Shown: piece by piece, positions 16,638 through 23,783 of the stretch
Layout of the letters: each line of letters opens with the position of its first letter
How positions within the stretch are numbered: the first letter of the stretch is position 1
Assembly (NCBI GenBank): GCA_016235085.1
Contig: JACRMA010000064.1
Coordinates: forward strand, 1-43,460
DNA: 43,460 nt
From: Candidatus Zixiibacteriota bacterium
Lineage (GTDB): Bacteria > Zixibacteria > MSB-5A5 > WJJR01
Direction of reading: 5' to 3'
Notes under the pieces: model-generated
What the model was told of the DNA's origin: nothing
Seen by the model: the letters and a program-made list of their open reading frames with translations, nothing else
The model's database searches: none
Translations under genes and position numbers: made by a program

Positions 16638-16924
16638 GGGTGCCGCACAGCTTGCTGTGCGATGTCACTGTTTCACGGATAGGTTTCCCGTGATTCACCC
16701 ATCCCCAACTCGGTAACGGTGTCCTTTTGGGTGCCCCACGGCTTGCCGTGGGAGCGTCCTGTTTCACGGACAGGTTTCCCGCGATTCACCCATCCCCAAC
16801 TCGGTAACGGTGTCCTTTTGGGTGCCCCCCGCTTGCCGTGGGAGCGTCCTGTTTCACGGACAGGTTTCCCGCGATTCACCCATCCCCAACTCGGTAACGG
16901 TGTCCTTTTGGGTGCTCCACGGCT
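16638..16924 (+). repeat. Tandem array I of 91-bp palindromic repeat (family A)
   Basis: Units begin with GTGCC at 16640, 16731, 16822 and 16912, a period of 91, 91 and 90 bp. Each unit has a hairpin CCACGGC-TT-GCCGTGG and a second small one CCTGT/ACAGG around TTCACGG. The first unit has GCACAGC-TT-GCTGTGC, where bases on both arms changed together. The fourth unit is cut in the hairpin loop by the element at 16927-17166 and resumes at 17167-17222. Confidence 0.85.
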
Positions 16925-16926
16925 CG

Positions 16927-17166
16927 GGAGCTGTTGAAGAACTTGTCCCCAACGTCGCGGTAGTTGCGTCGGGGAGAGGCTGCCTCGTCGCTCCCTCCGC
17001 CTGTGGCGGAGACGCTCCTCGCAATGGCAAGTGTGCCAATGACAAGTCTGACTTTGCGTTGCCAACGACATGTGAGATGTCGTTGCGAGGCGCGGCTCTT
17101 TGCGCCGAAGCAATCTCACCCTGACACAACTACCGCCGCTCTTCACAGGACTTCTTCAACACACCT
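16927..17166. mobile_element. 240-bp MITE-like palindromic element (family C) inside a family A hairpin
   Basis: The left end GGAGCTGTTGAAGAA and right end TTCTTCAACACACCT form an inverted pair sharing TGTTGAAGAA. Inside, the two halves are imperfect inverted copies (CGGTAGTTGCGTC against GACACAACTACCG; GGCTGCCTCGTCGC against GCGCCGAAGCAATCTC). It interrupts a family A unit exactly in the hairpin loop, with CTCG on the left and CTTG on the right as a possible 4-bp target duplication. No gene inside. Confidence 0.65.
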
Positions 17167-17402
17167 CTTGCCGTGGGATGATCCTGTTTCACGGACAGGT
17201 TTCCTGGCATTCACTCATCCCCTGGCTGGTAGGGCAGTTGAATCGTGCACCACCCGCCACGACAGACTTCGCTATGATTCACATGAGAATCAGGATTCCA
17301 ATCCGCTTTTCTCAGGTGCTGTATGGAGTCTTGGTGAATCCAGCTCGTGAAGTCGCAACATCCCACCTCTGACCCACAGGCCGAGTATCGCACACTAACA
17401 AC

Positions 17403-17431
17403 TTGCCCAACTGATCTAAAAGTGTTATACT
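17403..17431 (+). promoter_or_regulatory. Promoter of the FG-GAP protein gene
   Basis: -35 TTGCCC at 17403-17408, 17-bp spacer, -10 TATACT at 17426-17431, about 80 bp before the ATG at 17511. Confidence 0.55.
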
Positions 17432-17510
17432 TGCGATGATCGCACGCCCTATCGCGATTGATATCGTCACAGAGCGGTTCTCGAATATACTCCACTGTTG
17501 GAGGTTGCGA

Positions 17511-19406
17511 ATGCGCTGTCGAAAACTCATTCTCTCCGTCACTGTATTGGCTGCAGTTATGATCCCGTCTTCCCTTGCCTGCGCGCAGGGATTCTGCTTT
17601 TCTGGTGGGGGGCCACTAAATTTAGGAACGAGTCCAGAGGCTATCTTCGCAGTTGACTTAGACCGGGATGGCGACCCGGACTTGGTGGCTGCGAGTTCTG
17701 TCGATGGCGATGTAGTGGTCCTGAAGAACAAGGGGAACGGAGACTTCTCCTTCCCCACATTCTATTGGGTGGGAGGATTGCCTGATGTCGCCATCGCGGC
17801 CGATCTTGATGGAGACGAGTTTCCCGACCTGGCAGTTACCAGATCAGCGACTAATAGGATCGCGGTTCTGCGGAACAACGGAGACGGCACCTTCGCCCAT
17901 CACGTGAACTATAATGCAGGTCGTCAACCGTGGTCTGTATGCGCCGCAGATCTGAATGGCGACGGCAATCTCGATTTGGCAGTCACCAATCTTGGCTACG
18001 ACAGCGTCTCAGTACTACTGAACAAAGGGGGCGCGGTCCTTGGCGCCCCTGTGAACTACGCTGCAGGATCGTTGCCGATGTCCATCATCGCCGACGATCT
18101 GGACGAGGATGGTGATGTCGACCTGGCGACTGCTAACAAAGGTAGCGGCAACGTGTCAATCCTGATCAGCAGTGGCGACGGGACCTTCAACCTGCCCGTG
18201 TTCTATGACGCGGGGGATCTCCCATATGCCATCATCGCGTCCGATCTCGATGGAGACTGTAGCATCGACCTCGCGGTGGGCAATCAAGCCGAACTAAGTG
18301 CGGGTGTCAGAGTGCTCAGAAATATCGGGGACGGAACATTCGCTCCCCCCGTGATCTATGCCGCGGGGATCTGTCCGGCAATCATCGCGGCAGCCGATCT
18401 GGATGGGGACGGCGTCCTCGATCTGGCAGCTTCGAATACTTGCGGGAAGACCGTGTGCCTCCTGAGGAATAGTGGAAATGGGACTTTCGGTGCGCCTGTC
18501 GCTTACATCTCTCAGGGCTTCCCTGGGACCTTTTCTGGGGCGCTCGTCTCAGCTGACTTCAATCTGGACGGTGCCCAAGACTTGGCTGTCGGAGGTCTCA
18601 GGAGCGGCGTCAGTGGCGTGATGCTAAGTTGCAGCCTTCCCTATCAAATAGGTATTGACATTCTCCCGCACCAGTGCCCGAATGTAATAACCACAGACTT
18701 GACCGCAGCTTTACGTCCAAAACAGTTGCCGGGAGGTCCTGGAGTAACTCCCACACAAGAGCAATTATCCGTTGCCATACTGGGAACCTGTTCACTAAAG
18801 GCGCGACAATGCAATTTGTCTACGGTACGACTTGAAGGTGTGCTCCCACAGAGATGGGAATTCAAGGACGTCGGGCAACCAGCCTTGCCTGACGAGATTG
18901 AGTGTGACTGCCCCCTTGCCCGCGCGGACGGCTTTGAAGACCTCGTGTTGTACTTTGATCAGGGGGCAGTCCTCAACGCCTTGCGCCCGTGGCAGGATGG
19001 GGACCGGCGGATTCTTCATCTCGTCGCTCGCATGACGTCTGGTACTTCACTGGTGGGGAGTGACTGTTTGACGATTCGGGAAGTTGTCACAATCACACCT
19101 CCGCGACCAGAACTCGCGGGCGCAGTAACACCCACCTCCTTGCACGACTGCTCGCCGAACCCATTCAATGCGAACACGACAGTCCGGTACAACCTTGCAG
19201 AAAGTGTCCCGATCAAACTCGAAATATTCGATATCCTCGGGCGACGACTGCGAACGCTGGCGGACGATTTCCAGCAGGCGGGAATCCACGAGATTACTTG
19301 GGACGGCACGGACGCTCATGGCCAGGCTGCTGCTTCGGGTATGTACTTCTATCGCCTGTCAGCGGGGATGTACGTGAAGTCGAAGAAGATGATCATGCTG
19401 AAGTAA
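17511..19406 (+). CDS. Secreted FG-GAP/VCBS repeat protein with FlgD-like C-terminal sorting domain
   Basis: 631 residues. Signal peptide at residues 1-26 (core LILSVTVLAAVMI, ends ACAQG). Residues about 45-385 hold seven FG-GAP repeats with D-L-[DN]-x-D-G-x-x-D-L-A motifs (for example DLDRDGDPDL, DLNGDGNLDL, DLDGDGVLDL), which form a Ca-binding beta-propeller. Residues about 390-530 are an uncharacterised beta-rich domain. The last ~85 residues (NPFNANTTVRYNLAE ... GMYFYRLSAG ... KKMIMLK) match the FlgD-like/type IX sorting domain family. ATG at 17511 has GGAGG 6 bases upstream. Likely a surface or secreted binding protein; the ligand is unknown. Confidence 0.88.
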   Translation: MRCRKLILSVTVLAAVMIPSSLACAQGFCFSGGGPLNLGTSPEAIFAVDLDRDGDPDLVAASSVDGDVVVLKNKGNGDFSFPTFYWVGGLPDVAIAADLDGDEFPDLAVTRSATNRIAVLRNNGDGTFAHHVNYNAGRQPWSVCAADLNGDGNLDLAVTNLGYDSVSVLLNKGGAVLGAPVNYAAGSLPMSIIADDLDEDGDVDLATANKGSGNVSILISSGDGTFNLPVFYDAGDLPYAIIASDLDGDCSIDLAVGNQAELSAGVRVLRNIGDGTFAPPVIYAAGICPAIIAAADLDGDGVLDLAASNTCGKTVCLLRNSGNGTFGAPVAYISQGFPGTFSGALVSADFNLDGAQDLAVGGLRSGVSGVMLSCSLPYQIGIDILPHQCPNVITTDLTAALRPKQLPGGPGVTPTQEQLSVAILGTCSLKARQCNLSTVRLEGVLPQRWEFKDVGQPALPDEIECDCPLARADGFEDLVLYFDQGAVLNALRPWQDGDRRILHLVARMTSGTSLVGSDCLTIREVVTITPPRPELAGAVTPTSLHDCSPNPFNANTTVRYNLAESVPIKLEIFDILGRRLRTLADDFQQAGIHEITWDGTDAHGQAAASGMYFYRLSAGMYVKSKKMIMLK

Positions 19407-19555
19407 TCTCGCAAAATGTAGCAAGAAGAGTAAAGCCTGGGTGCTCCGTCGCCCCGTTGCAGGAAGGTCCGTGGTAGAATCCAAACTCGCAACCGCGAAG
19501 GCGTTTGGAGAATGCCGGGTCGGGGTGTGCTGTGGTGATTGGAATGCGAGGCCAG

Positions 19556-19870
19556 GGCGCCCACGGCTTGCCGTGGGGGCTCGCACTTTCACGGACAGGC
19601 TTCCCGCGATTCACCCCTCCCCAACTCGGTAACGGAGTTGTGTTGGGTGCCCCACGGCTTGCCGTGGGATGATCCAGCTTCACGGACAGAATCCTCGAAG
19701 ACTCACGCTGTTACGACCGTGCCCCAGTCCGCCAGGGTGCCCCACGGCTTGCCGTGGGCTGTCACACCTTCACGGACAAGATTCCCAAGCTCCACTCATC
19801 ACAAGAGAAAGATCGTCCTGCTCCCTGATAGAGGCACTTCATTGGTAGTGGTGCCCCACGGCTTGCAAGA
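19556..19870 (+). repeat. Array II of family A palindromic repeat
   Basis: Four unit starts near 19556, 19647, 19737 and 19851 (spacing 91, 90, 114 bp), each with the CCACGGCTTGCCGTGG hairpin and TTCACGGACA. The last is cut after CCACGGCTTG. The rest of the gene-free stretch 19407-20102 shows no gene or clear structure. Confidence 0.8.
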
Positions 19871-20102
19871 AATCACAACCCACGGCCGCGATTCAACGTA
19901 CGCGATGGAAAACAGCAAGGGCACTCCGGGCAAGATGCATTTTCGACTCGGTCAATCAGCAGGATCGCTGATCTGATTCGCCTGCGCGTTCGAAGGCTCT
20001 TGCCCGTCCGGCATGAGCTTTGCCAGCAGGCGGGACGAAGCAACCACTACCGCAGTGGCATACCACTCACCTGCTTATTCGGCGATTTAGGTCAGTTTGT
20101 TC

Positions 20103-20131
20103 TTGACAAGAGTACCGCACGAGTGTATATG
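20103..20131 (+). promoter_or_regulatory. Sigma70-like promoter with long structured leader
   Basis: -35 TTGACA at 20103-20108 (perfect), 17-bp spacer, -10 TATATG at 20126-20131. The next gene starts 325 bp downstream, so the transcript would have a long leader. Confidence 0.55.
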
Positions 20132-20151
20132 AGACACTGTGTGAGCAGTCC

Positions 20152-20190
20152 CCTGCCGCTGAAAAGGGGCAGGCGCTGCTGCTACAGCAG
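20152..20190 (+). other. Two adjacent hairpins in the leader of the thioredoxin-like gene
   Basis: CCTGCC/GGCAGG (20152-20173) and CTGCTG-CTA-CAGCAG (20176-20190) lie just after the promoter at 20103-20131. They could be a leader structure or a small RNA; no known riboswitch consensus is recognised. Confidence 0.4.
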
Positions 20191-20455
20191 GTAGGATTTG
20201 CAGTAAGCAGTCTAGATTTGTGGCGCACTGCTCGTTGGCAATTCGAATGGTGCGGGAGTGGGCGGTCTTGGCTACGCGTCAAGCTCCTGGTCCGGCTGGG
20301 AATTGCGCCGCAACCCGGATACCATCTTCCGGAGCATTTCGATACGGCTGTCGTTATGCAAACGAGTCTGCCGGAGCACACTACGACCCGGTAAAGAATG
20401 GCGGTTGCCTGCCCGCCGGAAGAGAGAATCTGATGACACACGACAGGAGCAGCAG

Positions 20456-21019
20456 ATGCGCGTAAAACAGAGTCTGATTGGACTGCTATTAATTGCCGTG
20501 CTGATTCCTGGCAGCTGGTTCGCAGGACAGTATGCTGCCGCTGCTTGGCAGCGGCACAAGGAGAAGAAGGCGTATGATGAGCGCCTCTCGGTACTGAATC
20601 TCAATAACGATGAGTTTAGGGTGGGGGGAGCTTTTCCGGACGTAGCACTGCTAAGTGTCGCCGATTCCAGCGTGACATCGGTGTACAGGGAGATCCGCAA
20701 TGGCGGACTCATTCTTTATTTCTCAGCAAACTGTTCGGGCTGCGAGAAAGAACTCGCGGCTATCCAAAGTGCGATTACGGAGATCGAACACCCGAAGGAC
20801 GTGATCCTGATCAGCCCGGATTCTTGGAGTAGTCTGCGCGCGTGGCGAGACACCCAGCAAATGAGTCTGCCCGTCTTTGTGGATGTGAACGGGCAGATCA
20901 GGGCGATGCACGAGTTCGTGATTATTCCGGCGCTGGCGCTGCTCGATCCACAAATGATAGTGATTCAGAACAGCGTCGGCGGCGGAAGTGCAGAAGACTA
21001 CAGAGCAATCTTGGAGTGA
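20456..21019 (+). CDS. Membrane-anchored thioredoxin-like (TlpA/AhpC-type) protein
   Basis: 187 residues. One N-terminal membrane anchor (residues 6-24) places the domain outside the cytoplasm. The thioredoxin fold is indicated by PDVALLSVADSS, then GGLILYFSANCSGCEKEL with the redox pair Cys93-x-x-Cys96, and a cis-Pro segment VIIPALALLDPQ near residue 158. ATG at 20456 with GGAGC upstream starts right before the anchor; the longer frame is low-quality sequence. Upstream of a tiny Cys-rich secreted protein (115-bp gap), so it may form or repair disulfides in that partner (inference). Confidence 0.8.
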   Translation: MRVKQSLIGLLLIAVLIPGSWFAGQYAAAAWQRHKEKKAYDERLSVLNLNNDEFRVGGAFPDVALLSVADSSVTSVYREIRNGGLILYFSANCSGCEKELAAIQSAITEIEHPKDVILISPDSWSSLRAWRDTQQMSLPVFVDVNGQIRAMHEFVIIPALALLDPQMIVIQNSVGGGSAEDYRAILE

Positions 21020-21134
21020 TTGCATTGGAGTAAGGCCTATCCATTGGCGCGACGGAATGCGCCTTTCAAGCCTCCCGCGCTTGAAGCGACGCAAGGATGA
21101 GATCCCCGGGGTTCAAACATCGATAGGAGGGTAC

Positions 21135-21362
21135 ATGCACAGCAAATGGTCAAGAAGGATCGGAGTAGCGGTATTGCTCTTTGCCTGCGTTTTCGCTTTT
21201 GCCGTAGGCTTCACAATCACTTCTCAGCGCTCCTTTGCAATGCCCTGCAATTGCTTGGACTGCTTCAATTGCCAATACGGTCAGTACGTAAACGGGCGTT
21301 GTCAGGCTCAACCCGGATGCCCGATTGGCGACTGCTGCGTGAAGCCGGATCTTCCGTTCTAG
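21135..21362 (+). CDS. Small secreted Cys-rich peptide
   Basis: 75 residues. Residues 1-35 are a signal or anchor sequence (basic start, hydrophobic VAVLLFACVFAFAVGF). The remaining ~40 residues contain eight cysteines (38, 40, 43, 46, 56, 62, 67, 68) and few hydrophobic residues. ATG at 21135 has a strong TAGGAGG 5-6 bases upstream. The pairing of a Cys-rich exported peptide with a thioredoxin-like protein recalls NVEALA-type peptide loci of Bacteroidetes in layout only; no sequence family is recognised. It could be a disulfide-rich signal, toxin or metal binder. Confidence 0.7.
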   Translation: MHSKWSRRIGVAVLLFACVFAFAVGFTITSQRSFAMPCNCLDCFNCQYGQYVNGRCQAQPGCPIGDCCVKPDLPF

Positions 21363-21404
21363 TTCTGTCTCGCATCAATAGCGTTCATGAACCCTGGGAA
21401 CGGG

Positions 21405-21431
21405 CGGGAGTGGGATCAAATCTCACTCCCG
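21405..21431 (+). terminator. Hairpin after the Cys-rich peptide gene
   Basis: Stem CGGGAGTG / CACTCCCG with an 11-base middle, 43 bp after the stop, nested in a wider GGGAAC/GTTCCC pair (about 21396-21453). No long U-run, so termination strength is uncertain. Confidence 0.45.
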
Positions 21432-21678
21432 TCACTTCATCGCGCGGGTTCCCATCGACACGGCGTCGTACCCGCGGAGCAGACCAACTTACGCACGTGC
21501 CAGCCATCTTCGGCACGAACTGAATTACCTGCAACTCCGCGACCGGTGGTGAAAGAAGGTTGGCAGAGCCCTGCTTACCTGCCTGCCGCGCACCGAATTC
21601 GTGAGCTCCGCACACCGGTATCCGTCGGAACGATTTCCAGCGGCTTTTCAACAATCCCCTCCGATTGTGGTCGCCAGG

Positions 21679-21985
21679 GTGCCCCACGGCTTGCCGTGCG
21701 AGCTCACACTTTCACGGACAAGATTCCCAAGTTCCACTCATCCCCAAGCGAGAGATCGTCCGGCCCCTTGACAGAGGCACTTCACCGGTAGTGGTGCCCC
21801 ACGGCTTGGAGCATGTTGAAAAAGGCCGGACAAGAGTGTCCGGCCTACAAGATTGTAGCGATATCGGTCGGCCGGACACTCTTGTCCGGCCTCTCGAATT
21901 CACGACGGTGATGGTTTTCCAAGACACCCCTTGCTGTGCGATGATCCTGTTTCACGGACAGGTTTCCTTCGTGTGAGGCGCCCTC
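21679..21985 (+). repeat. Array III of family A repeat, interrupted
   Basis: Unit starts at 21679 and 21794 (115 bp apart). The second unit is broken at CACGGCTTG (ends 21808) by the element at 21809-21929 and resumes as CTTGCTGTGCGATGATCCTG and TTCACGGACAGGTTTCC. The 114/115-bp variant is shared with the end of array II. Confidence 0.75.
21809..21929. mobile_element. 121-bp MITE-like element (family B) in a family A hairpin loop
   Basis: Flanked on both sides by CTTG (21805-21808 and 21930-21933), a plausible target duplication. Ends GAGCATGTTGAAAAA and TTTTCCAAGACACCC. The centre holds a large palindrome: GGCCGGACAAGAGTGTCCGG, then the reverse arm with CCGGACACTCTTGTCCGGCC. A related 119-bp copy is at 32034-32152. 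Confidence 0.65.
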
Positions 21986-22138
21986 AGTTCCGTTCAATGA
22001 CTTTGACAAATGGAATATCTCCGACTTCCAGGGGTAATACGTGGGGGCATGGCTGTAAATGTGCACTTCAATATCCAACTGGCAGAGACAGGATTCGTGA
22101 CCGGACGTAACACCACTAAACCAGTTTTCGCGAGAGCA

Positions 22139-23107
22139 ATGGCCTCAGCCCTGCCTCGGGCAATCGGTCCCAGGAAGAGTCTGTTGCTCATGCCCATGAT
22201 TCTACTCGCCACCACGCTCACAAGCCCAGCTGCGGACATGAGCATGATCGCTGATGGACGGCGTCGGGCACAGTTCCTAGCACCTTACCCTCGCACCCAG
22301 GTTAAATTCCACAAGAATGGTACTCCGTCCTGGATTCACGGTGATTTGAGCGGTGATTTCCCGGAAGATCCACCCCTGGATGTCTTCTATATCTTCATGG
22401 AGACGAATAAAGGATGGTTCGGCCTGTCAGATCTCAGTACTGAGCTGAGGCTCGAACGATGTGCAGGGCCAGAAGGGCAGCCTGGCCCGTGGCACCTCTA
22501 CTTCCAACAGATGTACAATGGCCTCGAAGTCTACACGGGAGGAATCGGAGCCAATTTCAATCGGAAGGGGATACTCGAGTCCGTCAGTGCCGGCATCCAC
22601 CCAAACATCGACCTGCCCGCGACTCCCACCGTTTCCGAAGAAGAAGCCAAGCGGATCGTCACTCGTGATGTCGCATCGAGCGATTCGCTGGATTTGTCGC
22701 GATGCAGACTGATTGTCTACCCGTGGAATGACACCTGCCACCTCGCATGGCAGATTGTTTCCATTCCTGGCGGCAGATACGAGGTCGATGCGCTAACAGG
22801 CAACATCATCTCCTGGGACCCCCGTGGCGCATATCCCAAAGTACGGATCATCGAACCGGGGCCGCCCGGACCTGCTGGAATCATCCCTCCGGCGGTGGGT
22901 TCTCCACCTGGCACTGCCATCAAGGTGATCACTCGCCCAATTAACGATAGCGTCTCGCGAATGTCGCGCCCGGTAACCCGGGGCACGGCGGTTCTGCCAC
23001 CGGACCTGCCCAAAGTCCCCGCAGATACCAATCCCAAGAAGAAGTCCGATCATCCCGATTCGCCCCCCCCCGCACACCCCTTGACTCCAGCCCCCGCACC
23101 GCCTTGA
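22139..23107 (+). CDS. Secreted FTP/PepSY-type propeptide protein without a protease domain
   Basis: About 322 residues from the ATG at 22139. A hydrophobic signal (PRKSLLLMPMILLATTLTSPA) is followed by a region resembling the fungalysin/thermolysin propeptide (WHLYFQQMYNGLEVYTGGIGANFNRKGILESVSAGIHPNI) and a PepSY-like segment (AWQIVSIPGGRYEVDALTGNIISW). Instead of an M4 protease it ends in a ~90-residue Pro-rich tail. No HExxH is present. It may act as a stand-alone protease inhibitor or chaperone, or be a remnant. The start is uncertain: no good ribosome site at 22139; alternatives are 22049 and 22010. Confidence 0.7.
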   Translation: MASALPRAIGPRKSLLLMPMILLATTLTSPAADMSMIADGRRRAQFLAPYPRTQVKFHKNGTPSWIHGDLSGDFPEDPPLDVFYIFMETNKGWFGLSDLSTELRLERCAGPEGQPGPWHLYFQQMYNGLEVYTGGIGANFNRKGILESVSAGIHPNIDLPATPTVSEEEAKRIVTRDVASSDSLDLSRCRLIVYPWNDTCHLAWQIVSIPGGRYEVDALTGNIISWDPRGAYPKVRIIEPGPPGPAGIIPPAVGSPPGTAIKVITRPINDSVSRMSRPVTRGTAVLPPDLPKVPADTNPKKKSDHPDSPPPAHPLTPAPAPP

Positions 23108-23167
23108 TTTCGGTCAACGTTCCACCGCGCAAGCGGATGATTGCTGTCCTGTTTCGTGAGCGAACTG

Positions 23168-23758
23168 ATGGCCTGGTTGGTGCACAATGGAGCCTGGGAC
23201 TGGACGATCCGGGATGCCGCCGATGACCCCGAAACCGGCGAGACGGCGGATCTGAGGGATTTCTCGGCCGGCGGCTCCGCGCTCGCGTTCCTGCAGGCCG
23301 TCGCAGCCGACCACGCCAACGCCACCACGCTTCGCGATCTCGCCCTGGAACGCTACCGCGGCTCCGACATTTCCAATCTCACCGACCGCCGTCTCCTCGA
23401 ACTGGTCGCCGATGAGCTGGAAACGGGCCGCCTCCAAATCATCGAGCGATACCGCCCGCTGCACATCGGCGGACGGGCCCAGGCGCCCGCCGGGGACGAG
23501 GGCGGGGATGCCCCGTTCGCACCGCCGGTGGAACCGGAGAAACCCGAAAAGACCTGGATCACCTTCGAGGTTCTCGACGACGACACCGGCCAGCCCGTTG
23601 CCGGCGTCACCCTGGCGATCAAACTCCCCGATGGCTCGGTGAAAAAGCTGGCAACCGACGGCAGCGGCAAAATCGAGATCAAGGACATCGACCCCGGAAG
23701 CTGCGATATCGAGAGCATGACCGACGCCGACGCCCTCGAAGTGCTCTCGATCACCTGA
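23168..23758 (+). CDS. Hypothetical protein with a Pro-rich linker and a prealbumin-like C-terminal domain
   Basis: 196 residues from ATG 23168 (a TTG at 23141 would add 9). Residues 1-100 are mostly helical and acidic; a Pro/Glu linker follows; the last ~75 residues (TWITFEVLDDDTGQPVAGVTLAIKLPDGS ... TDGSGKIEIKDI) look like a carboxypeptidase-regulatory or Ig-like beta domain. No signal peptide is seen. It lies 25 bp before the OmpA/metzincin gene. Proteins of this type often sit beside spike or VgrG genes of contractile injection systems, but no such gene is in the window, so this is only a suggestion. The N-terminus may be truncated. Confidence 0.65.
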   Translation: MAWLVHNGAWDWTIRDAADDPETGETADLRDFSAGGSALAFLQAVAADHANATTLRDLALERYRGSDISNLTDRRLLELVADELETGRLQIIERYRPLHIGGRAQAPAGDEGGDAPFAPPVEPEKPEKTWITFEVLDDDTGQPVAGVTLAIKLPDGSVKKLATDGSGKIEIKDIDPGSCDIESMTDADALEVLSIT

Positions 23759-23783
23759 GCTTGAGAGATACCGACTCACTGCC

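Noticed and set aside
16640-16924. CRISPR-like array with 91-bp period
   Set aside because: The whole 91-bp unit is repeated, including what would be the spacer.
20258-20455. N-terminal extension of the thioredoxin-like protein
   Set aside because: The extension is Arg/Ser-rich and random-looking; the ATG at 20456 has a ribosome site and starts right before the membrane anchor.
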